A DNA stretch of 64,000 bases from Bacillota bacterium (GTDB lineage: Bacteria; Bacillota; Clostridia; DSM-8532), in the NCBI GenBank assembly GCA_023443745.1, contig JAEZTB010000058.1, forward strand, positions 62,001-126,000. Reading direction: 5' to 3'. Below are positions 17,884 to 26,280 of the stretch, one piece after another (positions within the stretch are counted from its first letter, which is position 1; every line of letters begins with the position of its first letter). The notes under the pieces are model-generated. The model did not search any database and was not told where the DNA came from. It saw only the letters and a program-made list of their open reading frames with translations. Position numbers and translations under genes: made by a program.

Positions 17884-19815
17884 ATGATTCAAATTACATT
17901 GAAGGACGGAAGTGTAAAGTCCTATGAAAATGGCACCACCATTTTAGCCATTGCCAGGGATATCAGTGAGGGCCTTGCCCGTGTGGCGGTCGTCGGTGAG
18001 GTCAACGGTAAGGTAAAGGATTTGGCAACCCCCTTATATGAGGATTGCAGCCTCAACCTGCTTACCTTTGACAGTGAGGGCGGTAAACTGGCCTATTGGC
18101 ATACCACCTCCCATATTATGGCTCAGGCTGTCAGGAGGCTTTTCCCCAGTGTTAAGCTGGCTATCGGCCCAGCTATAGACAGTGGCTTCTATTATGACTT
18201 TGATTCGGAAAAGACCTTTACCCCCGAGGACTTAAAAGCCATTGAAAACGAGATGCAGAAAATCATTAAAGAGGATCTGCCTATTGAGCGGTTTACCCTT
18301 CCAAGAGCCGAAGCTCTAGAGTTTATGAAGGATGAGCCCTACAAGGTCGAGCTTATTAGCGAGCTTCCTGAGGATGCCGAGATTTCCTTCTACAAGCAGG
18401 GTGATTTTACCGATCTTTGCGCCGGACCCCATCTGCCCTCCACCGGAAAGGTTAAGGCCGTTAAGCTTATGCAGCAGGCAGGAGCCTACTGGCGAGGAAA
18501 TGAAAAGAATAAGATGCTCCAGCGTATCTATGGCATCTCTTTTCCTAAAAAGAATGACCTGGACGACTATGTAACTCGGCTTGAAGAGGCCAAGAAACGT
18601 GATCATAACAAGCTTGGAAGGGAGCTTAAGCTCTTTACCACGGCAGAAGAGATCGGTCAGGGGCTGCCTCTGCTCATGCCCAAGGGTGCTAAAATCGTTC
18701 AAATCCTTCAACGCTTTGTAGAGGATGAGGAAGAAAAAAGAGGCTATGTGCTCACCAAGACGCCTTTTATGGCTAAGCCTGATCTTTACAAGCTTTCAGG
18801 CCATTGGCAGCACTATAAGGACGGCATGTTTATTATCGGTGAAGAAGAGAAGGAAGAAGAGGTCTTTGCCCTGCGTCCTATGACCTGCCCCTTCCAGTTC
18901 ATGATCTATAACGCTGAGCTTCATAGCTACAGGGATTTACCCATCCGCTACGGCGAAACCTCAACCCTTTTTAGAAATGAGTCCTCGGGTGAAATGCACG
19001 GATTAATCCGCGTTCGCCAGTTCACCATTTCTGAGGGTCATCTAGTCTGTACCCCTGAGCAGCTTGAGGATGAGTTTAAGGGTGTTGTGGATCTTATCAA
19101 GTATATGATGACAACCCTGGGCATCCAGGATGATGTGAGTTATCGTTTCTCCAAGTGGGACCCCAATAACAAGGAGAAGTATATCGGAAACGCTGAAGAC
19201 TGGGAAAGAGTACAAGACAGGATGCGTGTTATTCTGGATCATCTGGGCATCAATTATCGTGAGGCTGAGGGTGAAGCTGCCTTCTACGGGCCAAAGCTTG
19301 ACATCCAGCTCAAAAATGTCCATGGTAAAGAAGACACCATCATTACCGTTCAAATTGACTTTGCTTTGGCAGAACGTCTGGGCATGACCTATATTGACAA
19401 GAACAATGAAAAGAAGTACCCCTATGTCATCCACAGAACATCCATCGGCTGCTATGAGCGTACACTGGCCATGCTGATTGAAAAGTACGGCGGAGCCTTC
19501 CCAACTTGGCTTTCACCGGTTCAGGCTAAAATTCTGCCTCTGGTTGACAAGCACCATGATTTTGCTCAGCAGGTTGAACGTAAGCTGAAGGATCAAGGGA
19601 TCAGGGTGGAGACTGACTACCGTAACGAAAAAATCGGTTATAAGATCCGTGAGGCTCAATTGGAGAAAATCCCATATATGCTGGTCATTGGGGACAAAGA
19701 GCTTGAAAACGGTGCGGTTGCTGTTAGATCAAGAAAAGAGGGCGATTTGGGCTCCATGAGTGTTGACGAATTCGTCGCAAAGATCGTGGAGGAAATAAAA
19801 ATCCGGGCACTTTAA
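17884..19815 (+). CDS. thrS: Threonyl-tRNA synthetase
   Basis: A 643-residue class II aminoacyl-tRNA synthetase with the full bacterial layout: TGS domain (1-60), the editing/second additional domain with HTTSH near residue 73 and a second metal-site block around residues 178-186, catalytic core (about 240-535) with motif 2 FRNESSGEMHGLIRVR and a motif 3 containing GCYERTLAML, then the C-terminal anticodon-binding domain (about 540-643). It charges tRNA-Thr and deacylates mischarged Ser-tRNA-Thr. The start follows ATAGGAGTGATTTTTT. Expression is governed by the T-box leader directly upstream. Confidence 0.98.
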   Translation: MIQITLKDGSVKSYENGTTILAIARDISEGLARVAVVGEVNGKVKDLATPLYEDCSLNLLTFDSEGGKLAYWHTTSHIMAQAVRRLFPSVKLAIGPAIDSGFYYDFDSEKTFTPEDLKAIENEMQKIIKEDLPIERFTLPRAEALEFMKDEPYKVELISELPEDAEISFYKQGDFTDLCAGPHLPSTGKVKAVKLMQQAGAYWRGNEKNKMLQRIYGISFPKKNDLDDYVTRLEEAKKRDHNKLGRELKLFTTAEEIGQGLPLLMPKGAKIVQILQRFVEDEEEKRGYVLTKTPFMAKPDLYKLSGHWQHYKDGMFIIGEEEKEEEVFALRPMTCPFQFMIYNAELHSYRDLPIRYGETSTLFRNESSGEMHGLIRVRQFTISEGHLVCTPEQLEDEFKGVVDLIKYMMTTLGIQDDVSYRFSKWDPNNKEKYIGNAEDWERVQDRMRVILDHLGINYREAEGEAAFYGPKLDIQLKNVHGKEDTIITVQIDFALAERLGMTYIDKNNEKKYPYVIHRTSIGCYERTLAMLIEKYGGAFPTWLSPVQAKILPLVDKHHDFAQQVERKLKDQGIRVETDYRNEKIGYKIREAQLEKIPYMLVIGDKELENGAVAVRSRKEGDLGSMSVDEFVAKIVEEIKIRAL

Positions 19816-19850
19816 GACCGACTCAAAAAACAACATCAGTTAATTTAGGG

Positions 19851-19886
19851 AAACGGCATGGTTATCATGCCGTTTATTTTAATTTA
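19851..19886. terminator. Hairpin terminator between thrS and the convergent MerR-RDD gene
   Basis: AAACGGCAT (19851-19859) pairs perfectly with ATGCCGTTT (19867-19875), followed by ATTTTAATTT. The right arm overlaps the last codons of the minus-strand gene. Confidence 0.75.
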
Positions 19887-21322
19887 TTCATGGAAAATTT
19901 CATATTGAAGTAGATTTCTGCTGCGTTTTCCTCCGGTACCATGAAACCGGATCTTGTGTTAATAAAACCGGAATGCTCTGTATCACAGATGAACTCAACA
20001 CCAGCTTCAGTAAAATTGAAATCCTCAAAGGAATTATTGTTAATCTGCTCTGCTATCCGACTCGGAGCTTTTGAAAACAAGCCTTTTTCATCCTGAGCAC
20101 CGGCGAAAGCAAGAGAGAGCAAAAACATTTGACTGTCATACGAGCTAAGCCAGTCCCGCTTGTTATGTAGCTCCACCGTAAAGGAAACGCCTGTCACATA
20201 TCCGTTGTCCATGATGTAGTTGCACTCCGCAATCTCGGTAAAACCGATGTCAATATATGCTGTTCCATCAAATGCCTTTTCCCTCCATTTTCCGTTTTCA
20301 TCCAAGTACTTATTGCCAAAGTTAATACCGAGAAAATCAGCATAGTAATTAAAGTTCTCAGCAAATTCTGCTACAGTCAAATCACTTCGATTGGGGGGAA
20401 GCTGCTGTGCGGATATTACTGTAGCAAAAAGAGCAAAGACGACTGCATGTGCGCCGACCAAAAGTACTCCTCGATACCATTTAGTGTCCTTGATGGTGTA
20501 GGCTATACATTCATCCCATGGCTGTGCTTCATTTTCACTGCACAGCTTATAACTCTTCCAAAGGCGAACAAGGTTGTAGATGGGGATATTGTATCCCATT
20601 CCGGCGCCCACAACGCCCCAGGTTCGTTCCAACCCCTCACCATACGAAAAGCGCCTGCCGTCAGGAGTTTCTATTCTTAGTCCCAATATGGCCTTGCCCA
20701 GTGTAGTTCCAAATAGATGGAGCAAGAGTGGTTCAAAAAACAACATCAAAATAATTGCTACAAAGGTATTAAGTAAATTTCCTATATTGCCTGTGGTTGC
20801 TAGATTAACATGGAACACAAAGGCAAGAAATGTCGACCAAAGCGTGTTGTAAATAAAGATATCAAGCATTCTTGCCAAATATCTGCGCCATGGATGGAAT
20901 ACCTGCGGAAGCTCATCGCCCTTGACTGCGAAATACGAGTTGCCCGTTTCTTTAGTCGTGCGGTCGATGCCATCGAGATATTTCTTCGCATCTAAATTCG
21001 TGAAGGTCACTCTGTCATTCTGCATAACGCGGCAAACATCTTGGGCATAAGAAACCCCTTGCCTTTCTTGCTCCAGCTGCTCGATTTGTTTTGAGAGCGT
21101 ATCTGATAAATCCCTGCTTCCGTCCTTCAGTGCTTTAATCTCATCCAGCGAAATGTGAAGACTTCGCAGCAGCTTGATGCGCAGTAAAATCTGTAAATCG
21201 TTCTCCGAATAATCTCGGTATCCGTTATCCATACGTTTTGGCGTTATAAGATCCTCACGTTCATAAAATCGTATGTTGGCCCGTTCCATTCCGGACAGTA
21301 TTTCAATTTCTTTTATCGTCAT
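19874..21322 (-). CDS. Membrane-anchored MerR regulator fused to an RDD domain
   Basis: A 482-residue fusion. Residues 1-70 are a MerR DNA-binding head (winged helix with ANIRFYERE and NGYRDYSENDL), and 70-110 a dimerisation coil. From about 143 (RYLARMLDIFIYN) to 270 lies an RDD membrane domain with two hydrophobic segments and an LGLRIETPDGRRFS stretch, and a third helix lies near 287-307. With three helices and a cytoplasmic start, the last ~170 residues, which resemble no family I know, should lie outside. It looks like a one-component transmembrane transcription regulator. A MerR-type promoter with internal dyad lies upstream, so autoregulation is likely. No other gene shares its transcript. 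Confidence 0.85.
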   Translation of the reverse strand: MTIKEIEILSGMERANIRFYEREDLITPKRMDNGYRDYSENDLQILLRIKLLRSLHISLDEIKALKDGSRDLSDTLSKQIEQLEQERQGVSYAQDVCRVMQNDRVTFTNLDAKKYLDGIDRTTKETGNSYFAVKGDELPQVFHPWRRYLARMLDIFIYNTLWSTFLAFVFHVNLATTGNIGNLLNTFVAIILMLFFEPLLLHLFGTTLGKAILGLRIETPDGRRFSYGEGLERTWGVVGAGMGYNIPIYNLVRLWKSYKLCSENEAQPWDECIAYTIKDTKWYRGVLLVGAHAVVFALFATVISAQQLPPNRSDLTVAEFAENFNYYADFLGINFGNKYLDENGKWREKAFDGTAYIDIGFTEIAECNYIMDNGYVTGVSFTVELHNKRDWLSSYDSQMFLLSLAFAGAQDEKGLFSKAPSRIAEQINNNSFEDFNFTEAGVEFICDTEHSGFINTRSGFMVPEENAAEIYFNMKFSMNKLK

Positions 21323-21352
21323 AATGTTCGTCCCTTCCTGTATGCTAGCCTT

Positions 21353-21383
21353 ATGATAAACGGTGAAGCCTGTTCACAGTCAA
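21353..21383 (-). promoter_or_regulatory. MerR-type promoter (19-bp spacer) with dyad operator
   Basis: On the minus strand TTGACT (21378-21383), a 19-bp spacer and TATCAT (21353-21358). The spacer holds the dyad GTGAAGCCTGTTCAC (21363-21377, same meaning on either strand, 5-bp arms). An overlong 19-bp spacer with the operator inside is the hallmark of MerR-activated promoters, and the gene it drives encodes a MerR protein. Confidence 0.8.
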
Positions 21384-21458
21384 GTACTTTTAAAATAATT
21401 CTATCATAAACCTGCCATCATCCGGGCAATGTGCACTGCGGAATATTTTCAAACATGA

Positions 21459-21464
21459 TATAAT
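21459..21464 (+). promoter_or_regulatory. Extended -10 element, probable holA promoter
   Basis: TGATATAAT (extended -10) 32 bp before the holA start. No convincing -35 is visible. Confidence 0.45.
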
Positions 21465-21495
21465 TAACTCCTGATGAACAATCGGGGGTTTTTTT

Positions 21496-22626
21496 ATGTC
21501 TGCAAAAAGTACAGGATCCAAAAGCTTCAAGAAAGAGAAGAATACCGAGGTACTCTCCGTACTTAAGGATCATATCAAGAACAAACAGCCGGCCAGGGTT
21601 TACCTTTTCCACGGAGAGGAACGCTTCTTAATTGATTATTATGTGGGCGAGCTTAAAAAGCTGGTTCTGGAGAATGATAACGGCCTGAATTTATCAATCT
21701 TTGAAAACAAGGTGGATATCCGTGATCTCATAGATGCCTGTGATACCTTTCCGGCTTTTTCCGACCGTAAATTGGTTCTGGTGAAAAATTCCGGACTTTT
21801 TCACAATAAGGTTAAAAAGGAAGCTCCGGCAGCCGTGGATGAAGGAGATGAAAAGGTTGTAGAAAATACCGAGACCGATTCTTCGTCAGAGGTGGGTAAT
21901 AAGGCCCAGGAGGCTTTAAAGACCTATATTCCGGAAATACCCGAGACCACCTGCCTGATTTTTATAGAAACACAGGTGGATAAAAGACTGGGCGCCTATA
22001 AACAGATTGCCAAATATGGCCTTGCGGCTGAGTTTAATCGGCTGGGCATTTCGGAACTCATCCCCTGGGTTATAAAAGGAGTCAGACAGTCAGGGAAGGC
22101 AATTACGGAAGAGGCGGCCCAACACTTGGTGGACATGAGTGAGCCGGACATGTATTCCCTTAAAAATGAAATAATGAAATTATGCGCTTATGCAGGGGAG
22201 CGAAAAGAGATTTCCCTTGGCGATGTCAGGTTGATGGCCACACCCACCATTAAGAGCATTATTTTCGATCTTCTGGATGCTGTGGCACGGAAAGATGCCC
22301 CAAGAGCGCTTCAACTGCTTACGGACATGCTCGTTCTCAAGGAGCCTGAGCAGAAAATCCTATCCATGCTCTCCAAGCAGACCGGTGAGCTATTAAAGCT
22401 TAAAACCCTGTTAAGAAAAGGAGCCTCACAGCTTCAAATCGGTCAATACTTTCAGGGAAAACACCCTTATGCCCTGAAAATGCTGATGGGGCAGGCCCAA
22501 AGCATGGATGAAAAATACCTGAAGGAGCTCTTGAAAGGCTGCATGGAGGCTGAGGTTCGATATAAAAAAGGGCTTATGGATTCCAAGCTCTCTCTGGAGG
22601 TTTTGTTAGGGAAAATAAACAGTTAA
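21496..22626 (+). CDS. holA: DNA polymerase III delta subunit
   Basis: A 376-residue clamp-loader delta subunit. The N-terminal ATPase-like domain shows the family patterns YLFHGEERFLIDYY near residue 35 and FSDRKLVLVKN near residue 87; a helical lid and collar follow, ending in a C-terminal helical domain. It opens the beta sliding clamp for loading. Residues ~110-145 form an acidic, low-complexity insertion (Glu/Asp/Ser-rich) that most HolA proteins lack. The start has only GGGGG in a T-rich context upstream. The first Pho box repeat overlaps its stop codon. Confidence 0.9.
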   Translation: MSAKSTGSKSFKKEKNTEVLSVLKDHIKNKQPARVYLFHGEERFLIDYYVGELKKLVLENDNGLNLSIFENKVDIRDLIDACDTFPAFSDRKLVLVKNSGLFHNKVKKEAPAAVDEGDEKVVENTETDSSSEVGNKAQEALKTYIPEIPETTCLIFIETQVDKRLGAYKQIAKYGLAAEFNRLGISELIPWVIKGVRQSGKAITEEAAQHLVDMSEPDMYSLKNEIMKLCAYAGERKEISLGDVRLMATPTIKSIIFDLLDAVARKDAPRALQLLTDMLVLKEPEQKILSMLSKQTGELLKLKTLLRKGASQLQIGQYFQGKHPYALKMLMGQAQSMDEKYLKELLKGCMEAEVRYKKGLMDSKLSLEVLLGKINS

Positions 22627-22661
22627 CAAACGTTTAACATATCCTTGATTTTCTCATAATA
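22623..22661 (+). promoter_or_regulatory. Pho box (PhoP/PhoB binding repeats) upstream of pstS
   Basis: Direct repeats at exact 11-bp spacing: TTAACA (22623), TTAACA (22634), TTGATT (22645), then a weaker ATAATA (22656). This matches the PhoP-box pattern of Firmicutes. A TACAGT -10-like hexamer lies at 22684-22689. It should activate the pst-pho operon when phosphate is scarce. Confidence 0.82.
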
Positions 22662-22734
22662 ATGGCAAGATATATTGAGATTGTACAGTAAATCCTGCGA
22701 TGAGATTTTGAGAAATGAGAGGAGAAATGAATAA

Positions 22735-23604
22735 ATGAAAATCAACAAGAAAATTGCTGTCTTAGGTTTAGTTGCAACGATGTTATTAGGCCTTACAGCT
22801 TGCGGAGGAACAAAAGCCGACAACAAAAATACACCCGCAGCTACAACCCCTGCCGGATCAGTGAATGGTACGGTTCTTTCCGGGAAACTGGTTATAGAAG
22901 GATCAACATCCATGCAAAAGATTTTTCAGGAGCTGGGTGACACCTATTCAGCTAAGAACTCTAAAGTAGATGTTCAGTACATTGGTGACGGATCAAGCGC
23001 CGGTATAAAAGCGGCTATTGGTGATACAGCCAATATCGGTACGGCATCAAGAGAAGTTAAGGAAGAAGAGGCAAGCCAGGGCCTGGAAGTAATTAAGGTG
23101 GCAGAGGATGCCATTGTTGTCATCGTCAATAATGAAAATGGTGTAAAGGATCTTTCTAAGGAACAAATCGCAAAAATATACAAAAAAGAAATTACAAACT
23201 GGAAGGATGTGGGCGGAAAGGACGCACCCATCGTAGTAGTAGCCCGTGATGCGGCATCCGGAACCAGAGAAGCCTTTGAAAGCCTGTTCGATGTCAAGGA
23301 TAAAGTGCAGGCTGATCAGGAAGCAGCGAAAACAGGGGAAGTAAAGACAATTATATCCCAGAACCCTAATGCAATCGGATATATCTCCCTTGCCTATGCA
23401 GATAAAATGGTTAAATCCCTTACCATAGAAGGAATGGTTGCCAGCACGGAGAATGTGCTAAATGGTACTTATACCATCAAGCGTCCCTTCAATATTGTAA
23501 CCAAAGGGAAGCCGGATGAACTTGAAAAAGCTTTTATAGACTTCATCTTCACAGAAGAAGGAAAAGCGATCATATCAAAGGAAGCAGTACCTGTAAGTAG
23601 ATAA
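22735..23604 (+). CDS. pstS: Phosphate ABC transporter substrate-binding lipoprotein
   Basis: A 289-residue lipoprotein. The signal peptide ends in LTAC with Cys23 as the lipid-modified residue, then a Thr/Ala/Pro-rich linker. The mature protein has the PstS phosphate-binding patterns: GSTSMQKI near residue 57, a GSSAGIKAA stretch near residue 83, and RDAASGTREAF near residue 170. It captures phosphate at the outer membrane face and delivers it to PstCA. The start follows GAGGAGAAATGAATAA. It is preceded by the Pho box and followed by a hairpin before pstC. Confidence 0.96.
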   Translation: MKINKKIAVLGLVATMLLGLTACGGTKADNKNTPAATTPAGSVNGTVLSGKLVIEGSTSMQKIFQELGDTYSAKNSKVDVQYIGDGSSAGIKAAIGDTANIGTASREVKEEEASQGLEVIKVAEDAIVVIVNNENGVKDLSKEQIAKIYKKEITNWKDVGGKDAPIVVVARDAASGTREAFESLFDVKDKVQADQEAAKTGEVKTIISQNPNAIGYISLAYADKMVKSLTIEGMVASTENVLNGTYTIKRPFNIVTKGKPDELEKAFIDFIFTEEGKAIISKEAVPVSR

Positions 23605-23616
23605 AGTCCACCACCC

Positions 23617-23643
23617 AGGCAGACCTTTAGAAGGTCTGCCTTT
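23617..23643 (+). terminator. Attenuator-like hairpin between pstS and pstC
   Basis: AGGCAGACCTT (23617-23627) and AAGGTCTGCCT (23631-23641) form a perfect 11-bp stem followed by only three T. It probably lowers downstream transcription or protects the pstS mRNA end. Confidence 0.7.
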
Positions 23644-23672
23644 CGCGGTTTCCAGGAAGACGGAGTGATAAT

Positions 23673-24566
23673 ATGGAGCATGTACTTGTTCAAAAGAAAA
23701 AAATAGGGATGAGCTATGAAAAGGCTACTGAGCTTATTTTTGCTTTTTCAGCGTCTCTGATGGTTATTTCTGTAGTTTTGATAAGCGTTTATATCTTTAT
23801 TGCGGGGGTTCCGCCCATTCTTGAGATCGGGATTTCCAAATTCATTTTTGGAACCCAGTGGACACCAACCTATGCTGAGCCCCAGTTTGGCATTTTGCCC
23901 ATGATTCTTGCCTCGGTATTAGGCATGCTGGGAGCCATTATTATTGGTGTCCCTATCGGTATTTTAACGGCTGTTATGCTGGCGGAAATTGCGCCTAAAA
24001 AAATTACAGGACTTTTAAAAGCAGCCATCGAGCTTCTGGCGGGTATTCCCTCCGTGGTCTATGGCTTTTTCGGTCTGACGGTTATCGTTCCTTTTATTCG
24101 TGTTCATTTCGGAAGTCCAACCGGAACAAGCCTTCTGGCTATGATTATCATCCTATCGGTTATGGTGCTTCCGACAATTGTCAATATATCAGAAACCTCC
24201 TTAAGAGCTTTACCCAGAGAATATAAGGAAGGTTCTCTTGCCCTGGGAGCTTCTAAAATAGAAACCATTTTTAAGGTCATGATTCCCGCGGCTAAATCAG
24301 GTATTATGTCCTCGGTGGTACTGGGCATGGGAAGGGCCGTGGGAGAAACCATGGCTGTTATCATGGTCTGCGGTAATATTCCGAGAATGCCTAATTCTTT
24401 ATTAAGCACTGTGAGCCCCATGACGGCCACCATCGCAAAGGATATGTCCTATGCAGGCCCCTTTCACCAATCCGCCCTTTTCGGAATTGGGGTTGTTCTC
24501 TTTATATTCATCATTATGTTGAACCTGGCTTTGAATTTGCTTGTTCGAAAGACTTCAAAAAAGTGA
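23673..24566 (+). CDS. pstC: Phosphate ABC transporter permease
   Basis: A 297-residue inner membrane permease with about six helices. The EGSLALGASKIETIFKVMIPAAKSGI stretch near residues 187-212 is the coupling (EAA-like) loop that contacts the ATPase PstB. Residues 20-60 form the first helix and an extracytoplasmic segment typical of PstC. With PstA it forms the channel for phosphate. The start follows CGGAGTGATAAT. It ends 13 bp before pstA. Confidence 0.95.
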   Translation: MEHVLVQKKKIGMSYEKATELIFAFSASLMVISVVLISVYIFIAGVPPILEIGISKFIFGTQWTPTYAEPQFGILPMILASVLGMLGAIIIGVPIGILTAVMLAEIAPKKITGLLKAAIELLAGIPSVVYGFFGLTVIVPFIRVHFGSPTGTSLLAMIIILSVMVLPTIVNISETSLRALPREYKEGSLALGASKIETIFKVMIPAAKSGIMSSVVLGMGRAVGETMAVIMVCGNIPRMPNSLLSTVSPMTATIAKDMSYAGPFHQSALFGIGVVLFIFIIMLNLALNLLVRKTSKK

Positions 24567-24579
24567 GGGGGGAAAAGAA

Positions 24580-25428
24580 GTGAGTAAGAAAAGAAAAATA
24601 ACCGATCAGATCCTGATGGCTCTTATATGGACTTTTTCCCTGATCACTGTGGGCTTTCTGGTTTGGATGATAGTCTACATAGTGTCACGCGGTGTATCGG
24701 GCATCAACTGGGAATTTATAACCAGCGAATACAACCTGTACAAGGACAAGACAGGTATACTTCCAATGATAATAGGCACACTTCTTTTGATTTTCGCAAC
24801 GATGGTCGTGGCTGTACCCATAGGTGTATCGGCAGCCATTTATTTGACCGAGTATGCAAAGCAAGGGCGCCTGGTACGCGTTATCCGCTTTGCCACTGAA
24901 AGCTTGTCGGGTATTCCGTCCATTATTTACGGACTTTTTGGTTATATATTTTTCAAGGACACGCTTAAACTGGGTTTTTCAGTTATTTCGGGTGCGCTGA
25001 CCCTGGCCATCATGGTCCTTCCCACAATGGTAAGAACCACGGAGGAAGCGCTGCTATCGGTCAACCCCGGGTATCGGGAGGGAAGTCTGGCTTTGGGAGC
25101 TTCGAGGCTTCAGACAATTTTCAAGGTGGTGCTTCCAAGTGCAATCCCCGGTATTATAACGGCTGTTATATTAAGTATGGGGCGCGTAATCGGAGAAACT
25201 GCCGCCGTAATCTATACAGTTGGCTCAGTTGCCAAGATTCCACCCATTGATCACCTTTTGACCAGCAGTGTCAGAACCTTGTCAGTGCACCTCTATGTTG
25301 TTGCCCTTGAGGAAGCGGATTTTGTCAGCGCATTTGCGACTGCTACCATTCTCATGGTCATTATTGCAGTTCTGAATTTTACAGCCAACAGGTTTGCCCG
25401 AAAGCTGATTAATGGAAAAGGTATATAA
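24580..25428 (+). CDS. pstA: Phosphate ABC transporter permease
   Basis: A 282-residue permease, partner of PstC. Hydrophobic helices alternate with the coupling loop YREGSLALGASRLQTIFKVVLP near residue 165. The GTG at 24580 is the likely start because GAGGGGGGAAAA lies just upstream; the frame is open back to a TTG at 24541 inside pstC, without a ribosome site. It is third in the pst operon, and the ATPase gene follows. Confidence 0.94.
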   Translation: MSKKRKITDQILMALIWTFSLITVGFLVWMIVYIVSRGVSGINWEFITSEYNLYKDKTGILPMIIGTLLLIFATMVVAVPIGVSAAIYLTEYAKQGRLVRVIRFATESLSGIPSIIYGLFGYIFFKDTLKLGFSVISGALTLAIMVLPTMVRTTEEALLSVNPGYREGSLALGASRLQTIFKVVLPSAIPGIITAVILSMGRVIGETAAVIYTVGSVAKIPPIDHLLTSSVRTLSVHLYVVALEEADFVSAFATATILMVIIAVLNFTANRFARKLINGKGI

Positions 25429-25450
25429 CAAAGAAAAGGGATGAGATAGA

Positions 25451-26218
25451 ATGGATAATAAAAATAGACAAAGCAAGCTTAAGGTAAAGAATCTGGATTT
25501 GTTTTACGGGGATTTTCAAGCCCTTAAGAATATTAATATGGATATCAACGAAGGGGAAATCACCGCGCTGATAGGTCCTTCCGGCTGCGGAAAATCAACT
25601 TTTTTAAAGACTTTGAACCGCATGAATGACCTTATTGAAAATGTTAAGATAACCGGGAGCATCAAGCTCGAAGGGGAAGAAATTCTTGGCAATGTGGATG
25701 TTGTTGAACTGAGAAAGCGTGTGGGTATGGTATTTCAGAAACCCAACCCCTTTCCCATGTCCATTTATGATAATGTAGCCTATGGCCCTAGAATTCATGG
25801 CATAAAGAAAAAGGCAGCCCTGGATGAAAGGGTCGAAAAAAGCTTAAAGGATGCTGCTCTTTGGGATGAAGTAAAGGACAGACTTTATAAAAGCGCTTTA
25901 GGTATTTCCGGCGGACAGCAGCAGAGACTGTGCATCGCCAGGACTCTTGCAACAGAGCCTGAAGTGATCTTGATGGATGAGCCCACCTCGGCTCTGGACC
26001 CCATATCAACCGCTAAAATTGAAGATCTCTGCGCGGAACTCAAGAAGAAATATACCATTATCATTGTGACCCATAATATGCAGCAGGCAGGACGTATTTC
26101 GGACCGAACGGCCTTCTTCCTTCTGGGTGATTTGATTGAGTATAACAGTACCGAAAAAATCTTTAACAAGCCCAGGGACGAGCGAACTGAGCGATATATT
26201 ACCGGGAGATTTGGTTGA
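25451..26218 (+). CDS. pstB: Phosphate ABC transporter ATP-binding protein
   Basis: A 255-residue ABC ATPase that powers PstCA. Walker A GPSGCGKST lies near residues 43-51, the signature ISGGQQQRL near 151, Walker B VILMDEPTSALDP near 174, and the switch histidine in VTHNMQQA near 200. The phosphate-type features NRMNDL and FQKPNPFPMS are present, which separates PstB from other ABC ATPases. The start follows AAAGGGATGAGATAGA. Confidence 0.97.
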   Translation: MDNKNRQSKLKVKNLDLFYGDFQALKNINMDINEGEITALIGPSGCGKSTFLKTLNRMNDLIENVKITGSIKLEGEEILGNVDVVELRKRVGMVFQKPNPFPMSIYDNVAYGPRIHGIKKKAALDERVEKSLKDAALWDEVKDRLYKSALGISGGQQQRLCIARTLATEPEVILMDEPTSALDPISTAKIEDLCAELKKKYTIIIVTHNMQQAGRISDRTAFFLLGDLIEYNSTEKIFNKPRDERTERYITGRFG

Positions 26219-26280
26219 TTTGTTTTAAATCCTATTTGGTTAGGTAAAAATGAGTAAGAGCGATGAAAGGATTGTTTAGT

